A program made the position numbers and the translations under genes. From Calonectria ilicicola (lineage: Eukaryota; Ascomycota; Sordariomycetes; Hypocreales; Nectriaceae), in NCBI GenBank assembly GCA_020809705.1, contig CP085825.1, positions 310,001-374,000 of the forward strand: DNA of 64,000 nt. Direction: 5' to 3'. Below, piece by piece: positions 55,707 to 64,000 of this stretch. Every line of letters starts with the position of its first letter. Position 1 is the stretch's first letter. A model generated the notes under the pieces. That model was given only the letters and a program-made list of their open reading frames with translations, searched no databases and had not been told where the DNA came from.

Positions 55707-58104
55707 GGCCGGCCACATGGCACTAAGCCCTCCTCGACGACAAATGGCTCCTCGCCAAGGCTGGCAGGGCCGTGACCGGACAGCGCGCAGTGTGTCCTTG
55801 ACTCGGCCTGGGACCCCTGTCGGGACTCCAGACGGTGGCTTGGGGGTCGGTTTAAGCGTAATACCTAAAAAGTCGTCCTCATCTTAAGCTGGTGGGGAAC
55901 GGGAAAGGCGCAAAATGCTGACTGGCCACAAGCCCTTGGCCGAAATCTCGAATGCCGGGCCAAGCACAGGCAGCGTTTCCGCAGATGGCGACTGACATAG
56001 AGCGAAAAAAGAAGGATTTTTTCTTCACTAAGAGCAGAGACATTTTGGTTACATTGCGGCTATTGAGTTTTTTTGCTAGCGCCCATCAGCTCGCCCACCC
56101 GTCGTGATCAGGTGTTGGTGCCCGTCTTGGCTCGCGCCAGATCGGAGTCGATACGCGTTTAAGGCGACTGATGGTCTTGAGCATGGCCTTGGCCTGCAGA
56201 CAGACAGGCTGACAACAGCAAAAGGGCCTTTGTAGCTGTCAAGATCGAACCCAAGACCAACTGGACAATGTGCGTCGTGCCCTCGGCAGTGCACACAACT
56301 CCAGCCAGAGTCAGCCATGTCCCTCAGCCATGGCGACAGGCTTCGGCCGGCAGCTCCCACTCTAGTTTAGAGGCAACACGGGGTGGAGGCGGCCGCTATT
56401 GCGCGCTTTACCTGTTCCATGCTTGGCGAAGATGGCTTCCCGTTGCCATTTGGGCTGTCCCGAACGCCACGTGTGGTGGGCTGCCAAAGGCAATCGAGCG
56501 AGACTATTCCAACGGGATTGTTCAGTCCTTGCTGCATGAGGTGAGGTGAGGTGAGAGTGTCCGGTTTGCGGAGCTGAGACATGCCCATGACGAGCCAGAC
56601 TTTGCTTTTTTGAAGCGCCTCTCTGACTGAGCTCTTTCTTCTCCATTCATTCGCGTCCCCCACGACCAAGCCAATGGTCATGATTGCAAATGATCCGGGC
56701 CATGCTGCTGACAAGGGCTCTTCCTTGGCACCATCGCTTTTGCCTATTTGCGCGAGCGCCCGTCCAGAGGGACATGGCATTATTCATCGCCTGTCCCCCC
56801 ACGCGCCACACAGCAGCCAATGTCCAATGCCAAGATGGCTCTGTTGCCGACCATGACCGAACGGCCCCTGCTTCTCACCCTCGCGCTAGCCGCAGTAGGC
56901 GTGCGCGCGAAAATCTCGTCGGATTCCAAGCATGTGCTCTCTCTCGAGCCCAGCCGACAAGGCCCAGGGCCAAGGCGCGAGTCCCATCGAGCCCAGGCTT
57001 GCATCCCACGATGGCCCAACGCTCGGCCCTGCTTAGATCGGCAGATGCAGGTTCATGCCATTATCGTCGCGGGTGACACCGGTGGAATGGATTGCGCCCA
57101 CGCTCTAGCCCACGTACCGTGTCGTGAGTAGTGCGTAGTGCGTAGTATTGTGTCGTGTTGGTCGCTGGGCCATCCCAAACCTGGCTGCATCTGGTCCAGA
57201 ACCAGACTGCATTCAGCCGAATGTGGAAGCTGCTAAAATAATGGCGCGACAAAGTTTTACACATGATAATAGACTTATTTGCTGATCGGGCAGGGTTGCA
57301 GCCGCGAGCTCTGACAGCAGTCGCCGTTCTCCGGCTCTGGTGCTGATGTGCTGATGTGCTTTTTCCCATGCGGGATGTGGGATGCCTCCGTAGATCACTG
57401 AAGGGTCCACCCATTCACTCGCTCGTGTTCACGCCAGGGGCCGTTCATGATTCCAGGTCATGTCGGGAAGGACGATCAGACCCACTGATGGATGCCTCTA
57501 AGCAGCCAATATGGAAAGATCTTCGCGAGCCAACTCGAATGGTGACGAGGCGTTGCTGACTGGCATGCACCAGCACCACAGCATGCACGGTAGCGTATGA
57601 ATAGGCGGGAATACCATGGACCAAGTAAAACACCAGTTGCTACCGTTTGATCCCCAAATAACAACATCGAGAGCAAAATCTAGACTACAGATGGAGGTTC
57701 AAATTACCTTCTAAGCCACAATGCAGTGTTGCAGTTCCACAAGCAACTATTGGCAAGCTTATTCCACTTTTAACGCGAGAGGCGGTGGTAGCCTGTTGAT
57801 TTTGTGCCCTGGCTTTTGATAAAGCACCCAATTGCCGCAGTCATAAGACTGATGAGCTGGAAAGAGTCGCTCCGCTCCAATGAACAGCCTCCCAATTGTA
57901 AGCATATCACTGTTGGGTGTAATGACACCCCGTGTGAATGGTCACAGGTACTTGGAATAAAAGTGGCGTTCCAACCCCCAGCTTAGTTTCCAAATCAAGG
58001 AATCCAATAGTCGTCACGAAACCGCCAGTGACCCCCATCCTCTTAGTGAGCTCTCTCAGCCTTTCCTAAAAGTGGCAGATTGATGGTTTGTCACCAACAA
58101 CATT

Positions 58105-58368
58105 ATGCCTGTGGATCCTAGTGGATCGCCCCTCCAGATTGATCCTCGTGAAGATCATACCATGTGGGAGTGTACCCATAAAATTGAGTCAAGTCCACAT
58201 ACTCTATGCGGGACAATAAACGCCATGGAGTCTCTCCTCTGTAGTGGTTGTAACAGGGTGCGGTTGGCTGGTACCAAGGCCCTTGACGAGCGGGGGGAAG
58301 AGATTGGCACGTTGGCAGCCATTAACTCGAACCATGTGGAGTTTTGGCAATATAAAAAAACAAAGTGA
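58105..58368 (+). CDS. Small RanBP2-like zinc-finger protein
   Basis: An intronless frame of 87 residues. It contains MWEC, then 11 residues to CGTINAMESLLCSGC. The second half fits the RanBP2-type pattern C-x3-N-x6-C-x2-C exactly, while the first Cys pair is farther apart than usual (11 instead of 2-4). The spacing of Trp, Asn and four Cys is unlikely by chance. RanBP2-type fingers bind ubiquitin or RNA; which applies here is unknown. The neighbourhood is AT-rich and gene-poor. No signal peptide or membrane segment is visible. Confidence 0.55.
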   Translation: MPVDPSGSPLQIDPREDHTMWECTHKIESSPHTLCGTINAMESLLCSGCNRVRLAGTKALDERGEEIGTLAAINSNHVEFWQYKKTK

Positions 58369-59207
58369 ATGAGGGATAATTTTTGGGTAGCCTAAACAAA
58401 GGTAAGGAGGAATGGACATGCAGTAAATCATAGCAAATCATAGATAATAGACTAAAACCAGGCTTAAATTAGAAATGAGCCTTGAGAAGATGAATTCAGG
58501 AGAAATTAAGGCAAAATAAAACAGAACGAAACGCAAGCCATAAAGATGCAGGGTAGGCGGCGGTGGTACATTAAAGACCTTGGAATATTACCTTACCTCT
58601 TGTCTGACTCTCTCATAAAGATATTAGATGAATAAAATAAATAATACATTATAAATATAAATGTTCCTTTATCATTATTTATTTATTTTTAGCCATTGAG
58701 TCAACGTTCAAAGCAATCTAGTTCTGTGATGTCCAAGGTGAGGAAGTCACAAGTGTACAATCTTCCGAGGAGGACGTGGTACACCTCAGCTGATGGGGTA
58801 GCAAGCAAGTTTTGTCGACCACCCTGGTTTCACCCGACCTACTGCTAATACCTTACTCTCGGTCATAGTGCGACCGACAAAAATAAATTTACATCTAGCC
58901 CGAGTACGAACATTCCGACAATTATAATGGCGACAGAACGAACCTACTTCGAGAAGTGCTCAAAATGCATGGCTGCTGACGATGGGATAAGAATAAGAGG
59001 TTGCAGACATCGCCACGTTCGCGACTCGAACAGACACATTTTCAATCCAATCACCGACCGAAAATACAACTTATCATTCGAAAATAATAATAGTAACAAT
59101 AAATTAATCATCAGGGATGCCCAAACGAACCCTGAAGAGTGGTTGTCATGACGTCCTGCTGATTGACGAGAATGACTTTCACCCAACGCGTACAACTATC
59201 TTTTCTA
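58369..59207. other. AT-rich intergenic spacer
   Basis: Very AT-rich at 58615-58690. A 74-codon plus-strand frame at 58927 has no family features and I do not call it a gene. Confidence 0.45.
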
Positions 59208-60908
59208 TCACTGCAACCCTATGTTAATCTTCCAAAAGTGGTCATAACATATGCCTCGACCATTGGCCTTTTTTATGTCAAAAAACACCTTGCTGGAACC
59301 CTGGAGCCCCGTGACGCTGGTCGTTGTTCTGTGCAAATCCACCCCATAGTAGCTCAATTGACTGAGCACGTAGTCGGCACGATAGTCAAACTCCTGTGCG
59401 AAGATGAACAACTCCCGCCAGACTTCCATCCAGTTTTTGGCATCGTGCATTCCAATCAGCGTTCCTTTACAATCCCACCCATTGCGGTCCTTGAACCAAT
59501 AACAGAGGAAGATTGCCATTGTGTTTCCATCATCATTTCCTAGAGATATCGCCCCCCAGTTGTTCGTCGAGCCGTGTGTGCTAAAGAAGATGCGGTCTTG
59601 GACGTCCCAGTACTTTCGAGGAAATCCTTCAAATGCCTGAGGATTCCAATATGAAAAGTCGGGATGGGTGCTGACTTGCACAGCGGCATATCGGGTCATC
59701 GACGTGAGGTCATTGCTCTCGCCATCGCGTAAAGACCGAGGCCCTAAAGGCTCTGGCAGTTTCATAAGAAGAACCATGGTTTGGTACCCGATGTCGTCAG
59801 TGGTACAATTCTTAAAGTTAAATAGTGTCGGCTCGTTGTTCAAGGCAAGAGTTCGAGCTCGGAGATATGTTTGTGGCTCAATCTTCCGCATAGGTATGGC
59901 CAAGCACTCTCCCTCCGAGCTGTTATCGGGGTCCCTGCAGTTGAGCCTGAGAGCGTACTGGTTCTTTCCATTGTAGCGGAGCTCAAAGTCTGGGGCTTTC
60001 AATCGCAGGCTCATAGTTGTGACTACCAGCTCTCCTTGGCCTCCCCAGAACTTGTAAACTGGGACCAATTTCGAGCAAGAATAAAATTCTCTTGGTGAAT
60101 CGGCTAGAAATCCGCAATACATGCCTTTGCGATTATCGTCGACCGGCTTCCAAGCAAAAATGCTCAGGTCGTAAGTGGATCGCATAATCTCTTCCTGTAG
60201 CCGCTTAAATGCTTTGGTTCCCTCGCCGTAAATAAGTGGCATGTTGATGTCAAAGATGCCCAGCAAGCTGTAAGCAATGTCTTCCTCACGAGCGGTTTTT
60301 CGGTTTGCAGCCCATGACATTCTCTTGGCCACCAAAACAGAAGAAAGAGGAACAGTTTTGTCCAGCACTCCAGTTTCAATTCTTGTGACGGCACTTATTT
60401 CGTTGATGAGCTTCTTTTTGGACCCGATTAAACTCCAGGATTTAGAGTAAAATAGGAGGTCGTCCGGTGCTATGAGCTCCTGTAACGTCCAACCTCGGCT
60501 AAACCATCGGCATTTGGCAAGGACATCGCGGTCAATGGCCTGACCTGCTTCAGGTTTTTCCAAATCGCCGAGATGGACGTAGCAAATCTTGGCTGCTTGA
60601 TACCACTTGAACATGGAGTTGATTGCTTGGGTCAGCTCTGCGCTGCTTGACTTATCGATGCAGCACGTATCGACCCAAATATATTCGATTGGAGGCTGTC
60701 TTTTTCTTGCGAGTTCACATGTTTTCTTAATCTTTTTGTACCCTTTCTTTGCCTTGTATGATTTAGCTTTATAATCTCCAAAGGTAACCTCTTGATTTCC
60801 CTCCCAGGTGTGTGAAAGAATGGCATATTCGGGTATTAGTCCCTCCATGAAAATCTCGAATGAGATTTCGTCCTTTTCGACTAATTTTTTCGTCTTTATT
60901 AGCCTCAT
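59208..60908 (-). CDS. HET-domain (heterokaryon incompatibility-like) protein
   Basis: A single exon encodes 566 residues. The HET domain covers about residues 25-240. AILSHTWEGNQEVTFGDY comes first, then YIWVDTCCIDKSSSAELTQA and INSMFKWYQAAKICYVHL. WFSRGWTLQELIAPDDLLFY follows. REEDIAYSLLGIFDINMPLI and YGEGTKAFKRLQEEIMRST continue as in the HET-E-1-like group. The C-terminal half has no repeats or NACHT domain, so it is a short HET/DUF8212 architecture. Such proteins drive cell death when incompatible hyphae fuse, though many paralogues lack a shown role. The gene lies beside a tandem-repeat array in accessory DNA. Confidence 0.92.
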   Translation of the reverse strand: MRLIKTKKLVEKDEISFEIFMEGLIPEYAILSHTWEGNQEVTFGDYKAKSYKAKKGYKKIKKTCELARKRQPPIEYIWVDTCCIDKSSSAELTQAINSMFKWYQAAKICYVHLGDLEKPEAGQAIDRDVLAKCRWFSRGWTLQELIAPDDLLFYSKSWSLIGSKKKLINEISAVTRIETGVLDKTVPLSSVLVAKRMSWAANRKTAREEDIAYSLLGIFDINMPLIYGEGTKAFKRLQEEIMRSTYDLSIFAWKPVDDNRKGMYCGFLADSPREFYSCSKLVPVYKFWGGQGELVVTTMSLRLKAPDFELRYNGKNQYALRLNCRDPDNSSEGECLAIPMRKIEPQTYLRARTLALNNEPTLFNFKNCTTDDIGYQTMVLLMKLPEPLGPRSLRDGESNDLTSMTRYAAVQVSTHPDFSYWNPQAFEGFPRKYWDVQDRIFFSTHGSTNNWGAISLGNDDGNTMAIFLCYWFKDRNGWDCKGTLIGMHDAKNWMEVWRELFIFAQEFDYRADYVLSQLSYYGVDLHRTTTSVTGLQGSSKVFFDIKKANGRGICYDHFWKINIGLQ

Positions 60909-62888
60909 TGCGGTGGATCATTAAAGAGCGCAACCCTCTGGGTGATGGAGAGGTCGGAATAAACCGAAGTGCGGGGTCTCTCCTCGATGTTGGTGCGGAT
61001 GGCATAAACAAACAACAGCGAGGTAGGACTCTTAAAAGCCAGTTGCTCGCACCGAGAGCAGAGAACCGCGTGATTTTAAGATGAGAAACATGGGGTGGAG
61101 TCAGGTTCTATCGGTAGAATGCCTTGCTTACGGGCATCCTCAGCCCCGCAGCGCAGTTCGCATCCCGAACTGATTACTAGGAGGAGTTGAGCAGGGTTTA
61201 GCGCCAGGCTCCAGTGTGGCTGAGTGAGAGGGAATGAGGCGCAATAACGCAGCATCTCCATATTCTCGACTGGAAAAAATAAAAAGTTGGTCTTTAAACG
61301 AGAACAATCGGCGGTTAAATAATTCTGTCGCAGAGGAGCGATATGGGTGTGATCAAGACTAGAAAAAATCGAGGTTAGTGTTTGCTATTCTCACCTTGTT
61401 GCTCTTTTTTTGGCATCTTGTGAAAACTTGCCGCCTGCACCCATCTCGCCCAAAATTTGAGCTCTTTTGGATGGGCCTATTTTGCTTGTCGTGAAAATAA
61501 GTGATGTGCGCCAACCTCATCCATGACCTCGCTCACTTTGTTGGCCAGCTCCATTTTTACTCGTTGTGAAAGTAGGCGATGTCTGCCAATCTCGTCCATG
61601 ATTTGCGACGGGCGTAATTCACTTTTGCCAGGAGCCAATTCAGATTATGTGAAAAATATTTTGATCGTCAATTCTGCTCCATAACCTAGAAAATCTCGGT
61701 CTGCTAGATAATTGAATGTCGCGAAAAAAGCACGTAATGACCAGAGACGTTCCAATCCAGTCCCGATCCAATCTTCGTAATAATTTGAAAGGTGCGAAAT
61801 AAGACTACAATTGCCAATGATGCCCGAAGCTCCGATCCACGACCATTTTTAAAAAGCCCACTTTAAGCACAATCTGCTGTGAAAGCAACGTACCAAGTCC
61901 ATCCCAAACCCAGCTCTAGTGCCTAGAAGATCATGTCGAGAAATCGCTCTTCCATCTGAGTCATAAAAGACAGACTGCTCGTAGAGAACTCCTGGCTCTC
62001 CAGGGACACAGAATACTTGCTGTGAATCCCTGGCTCGCTAGGGACGGCAAGTTGCTCGTAGCAAACTCTTGGCTCGCCAGCGACACAGATTGCTCGTTGT
62101 GAACGCCCGGCTGGCCAAGGACAGCGGGCTGCTTGACGCGAACTCTTAGCCCTCCAGACACACTCGGCCACCTATTGTGAACATCAGGCTCACCAAGGAC
62201 AATGAGCTTCTCGTTGCGAACCTCTGACCCTCCAGAGACACCCAGCTACTTGTTGTGAACACCCAGCTCGTCAAGGACACCCAACTGCTTGTCGCGAACT
62301 TTTAGCTCTCTAGGACTAGGAGACTGCTCATCTTGAAAACTGGGCATTTTAGTGGAGAAGTTCTCGAGGAGCTAAATTATCGGCTTTACAAAACATCCCT
62401 CCGGTGACAACACTGCGGCCGATAAGAGCAACAGGTAAGAGAACGCGTCATGAGAAAGAGGCCATCTTACAATTTGCTAGGTGGATGAAAAGTGGCGCAG
62501 GCAAGGCTGCAAAGGTGCAACTGTTGACAGCTGCTGGGAGGGATCTGTTTATCAAATTTCACAAATAATGCTAAGGTACCTTAGCCTTAATCTGGCCTAA
62601 GCGTGCCGTGTCAAATATGTACACCCTGATCTTTCCCTCTTGATCAAGGAACCTTTTTCTCGGTACACTTCCTTGCTGACCGCGACGGCCTCACCAAGCA
62701 TTGTTCTCGACATCGTCACTCTAAATTCATTCTTTTTTTGTCGATAACTACACCACACTACGCGTTTATTTCTCAATCTTTTCACACTTGCTACTGTTAT
62801 GAGGCAAGTTTGTTCCATTTCTGCCCCACCACATCCCGAAGAATTTCATGGTCCTGGAGATCTTCCTTCTAACTGAACAGGCTTTTAG
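60909..62888. other. Gene-free region containing a long degenerate tandem array
   Basis: The left part is the promoter of the HET-domain gene. From about 61421 to 62340 the DNA is a degenerate tandem array described separately. A CAGTTCG/CGAACTG hairpin lies at 61155-61173. No gene was recognised. Confidence 0.5.
61421..62340. repeat. Degenerate tandem array, about 75 bp then 38-40 bp period
   Basis: A GTGAA/GCGAA anchor recurs through the stretch. In the right half it starts near 62022, 62061, 62099, 62139, 62177, 62216, 62255, 62293 and 62333, with steps of 38-40 bp. It alternates GTGAA and GCGAA-like forms, so the true unit is a 77-78 bp dimer. Each anchor is followed by a GGCTCGCCAAGGACA- or CCCTCCAGAGACA-like core. 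In the left half related anchors lie near 61421, 61491, 61566, 61649, 61721, 61794 and 61879, steps of 70-85 bp. Copies are heavily diverged. Confidence 0.75.
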
Positions 62889-63442
62889 ATGGAGTCTCCA
62901 AAGAATTACGCGACTCGCTCAGACGGTTTCATTCGGTCTCTGGATCGATTGTGTAAGCTTGCCCTGGAAACCGGCAACCCGCTTGAAGATGGCCCAACCA
63001 GTACCGACTTGGCCGGCGCGCTTCTAGCTCGACCAGGCTTCAGTGAAGAAAGACTGAGCAAGAATTGGAAGCTTTTCGCTGAGAGATTTCCCGCCAACGC
63101 GAACAACCTTCGACGAGGAGCCAGCGCCCTTCGCGTTTCAAAGGACCAACCCCTTAATGTCAGCCTCCCCTCCGATACTCGAACGGTAAAGAAGTTCCTC
63201 ATCGTCTCAAATCCCGACTACGTTGGCGGTGTTGCAATTGCCGAGAAGGATTCCCTGGAGTCTGCGGAGAAGACCGAAGTAGCAAAGCCAGCCCGCAAGA
63301 GAAAGGCTGCTCGAAGTCCGTATCATGTCTCATGTTATTTTCGACTTGTGGCTAACTTTTCACTCTAGAGGATTCTCAATCCATAAAGGCAGAGCCTGAA
63401 GAAGGTGTTGGATATATGAATAAAGAGGATGGAGAGATCTAA
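62889..63442 (+). CDS. Hypothetical small basic-tailed protein
   Basis: Exons are 62889-63315 and 63369-63442 (GTCCGT donor, GGCTAAC branch, CTCTAG acceptor), giving 166 residues. I do not recognise the family. The N-terminal 100 residues are predicted helical (FIRSLDRLCKLALETGNPLE, LSKNWKLFAERFPANANNLR). The C-terminal part is Lys/Arg-rich (KPARKRKAARK), which could be a nuclear localisation signal, and ends in an acidic tail (EPEEGVGYMNKEDGEI). It may be nuclear. The gene has clean splice signals and its own promoter region after the tandem array. Confidence 0.6.
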
Positions 63443-63714
63443 ATCGACATGACTTTCTTTTTGTTCGCGGCATTCCAATTACTTGGGAAATTAGAAGTGA
63501 GGGGCTACTCATAGACCATCAGGCAAATTTTGCGAATGTGGCACTTTTCACTGGATCTAGATTGATGGAACATGAATTGAAAACAACCAGTGTCATTTGA
63601 TATGTTATATTTGATTCAAGTCCGCCAAGAACTACATGTTGATCCCCCATGCAATCCGCGACATGACTAAGGACTTGGCATATAACATCTCATCCGCCGC
63701 ACATGTCACTGGGT
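63443..63714. other. Convergent spacer
   Basis: 272 bp between the small basic protein and the lectin stop codon. Nothing was recognised. Confidence 0.4.
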
Positions 63715-64000
63715 TTAAGCAGGAGGCAGAGCTTTATAGCCTACACCCCAACCGTTGTTCCAGGCGAATTCAGTGACGGCAGTGCCCTGGGTGCCATTCT
63801 GCAAGTACACGCGCAAAATGGGGAGAGGGATGGCAGCCACGTTAGACGCAGGCAGAGAAGATTGCGAGAACGCACCATCATACCAACCCTTGCCGCCGTC
63901 CAAGGCTTTTTCCTTGATAATGTTGTCCGCGGCACTGTAATAGAGGCGGATTCCGAGGTTGTTGCCTTCATTCCACGAAGTTACGCCCAGCGACGCGCGA
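63715..64000 (-). CDS. Fungal fucose-specific-type lectin, C-terminal part, cut by the window edge
   Basis: The minus-strand frame is open from the right edge to a stop at 63717-63715, about 94 residues. It shows the blade motifs of the fucose-binding six-bladed propeller lectins: VTSWNEGNNLGIRLYYSAAD, GWYDGAF, and LRVYLQNGTQGTAVTEFAWN followed by GWGVGYKALPPA. Two blades are visible with the IRxYYxxxD and LRVYxQ strands. Such lectins bind fucosylated glycans on self or foreign surfaces and are often secreted or cytoplasmic defence proteins. The N-terminus lies outside the window. Confidence 0.8.
   Translation of the reverse strand, partial: RASLGVTSWNEGNNLGIRLYYSAADNIIKEKALDGGKGWYDGAFSQSSLPASNVAAIPLPILRVYLQNGTQGTAVTEFAWNNGWGVGYKALPPA

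Larger units (their letters stand above)
54746..58104. other. Gene-free 3.4 kb region upstream of the siderophore transporter
   Basis: It holds the transporter promoter, including two SreA-type motifs. Short GAGGT repeats lie near 56537-56553 and GTAGTGC repeats near 57126-57145. A run of nine or so C residues is at 55279-55288. No gene was recognised. Confidence 0.5.

Noticed and set aside
58927..59151. 74-codon plus-strand frame with two cysteines
   Set aside because: Too short, low complexity at the end (Asn-rich), and only one CxxC.
61110..61180. tRNA-like stretch with GGTAGAATGCC and AGTTCGCATCC
   Set aside because: The T33 position and the stems are wrong; it is better described as a simple hairpin.

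Overview
The window is nuclear DNA of a filamentous ascomycete, most likely a sordariomycete and possibly one of the Hypocreales. The evidence is short GT-AG introns of about 45-80 bp with CTAAC-type branch sites, three Zn2Cys6 regulators, and a GH18 chitinase gene with LysM modules. It also carries a HET-domain protein, a FunK1 kinase, an NPP1 protein, a fucose-type lectin and a siderophore transporter. The order-level placement is inference from family content; no rRNA or other marker is present. Exon boundaries were worked out by hand from splice signals and reading-frame phase.

Region 1 (1-12.1 kb) is accessory and partly decayed. It holds the N-terminal part of a FunK1 kinase gene running off the left edge with an in-frame TAA. 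Next comes a chitinase gene broken by two nonsense codons and a frameshift. Both nonsense codons fit CpA-to-TpA change, the pattern of repeat-induced point mutation (RIP). An intact alkenal/enone reductase, a six-exon Zn2Cys6 regulator, and a secreted DUF1254/DUF1214 protein with a doubtful first splice junction follow.

Region 2 (13-31.5 kb) is a run of intact metabolic genes centred on amino- and keto-acid breakdown. It contains an amino-acid permease, methylmalonate-semialdehyde dehydrogenase, an FMN-dependent 2-hydroxyacid oxidase, a DapA-family lyase, a Zn2Cys6 regulator with an ARCA-like zinc cluster, a GABA-type aminotransferase, an NAD(P)-binding epimerase-like protein and an aldehyde dehydrogenase. 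Transport, transamination, semialdehyde oxidation and a regulator divergent from the aminotransferase could form a beta-alanine/GABA/valine utilisation neighbourhood. That functional link is inference.

Region 3 (32.4-43.5 kb) has a large intronless ankyrin-repeat protein behind a 4.4 kb repeat-rich upstream region. A third Zn2Cys6 regulator follows, whose zinc cluster is interrupted by a microsatellite-filled intron, and then a secreted MBL-fold hydrolase.

Region 4 (43.5-64 kb) is gene-poor accessory DNA. It has an NPP1 (necrosis-inducing-like) protein with an altered metal-binding heptad, an orphan seven-exon protein with C-terminal membrane helices, and a decayed membrane-protein relic. 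A siderophore-iron MFS transporter follows, with two perfect SreA-type GATA motifs upstream. Then come a small RanBP2-like zinc-finger protein, a HET-domain protein, a long degenerate tandem array with about 39/78 bp period, a small unknown gene, and the C-terminal part of a fucose-type lectin at the right edge.
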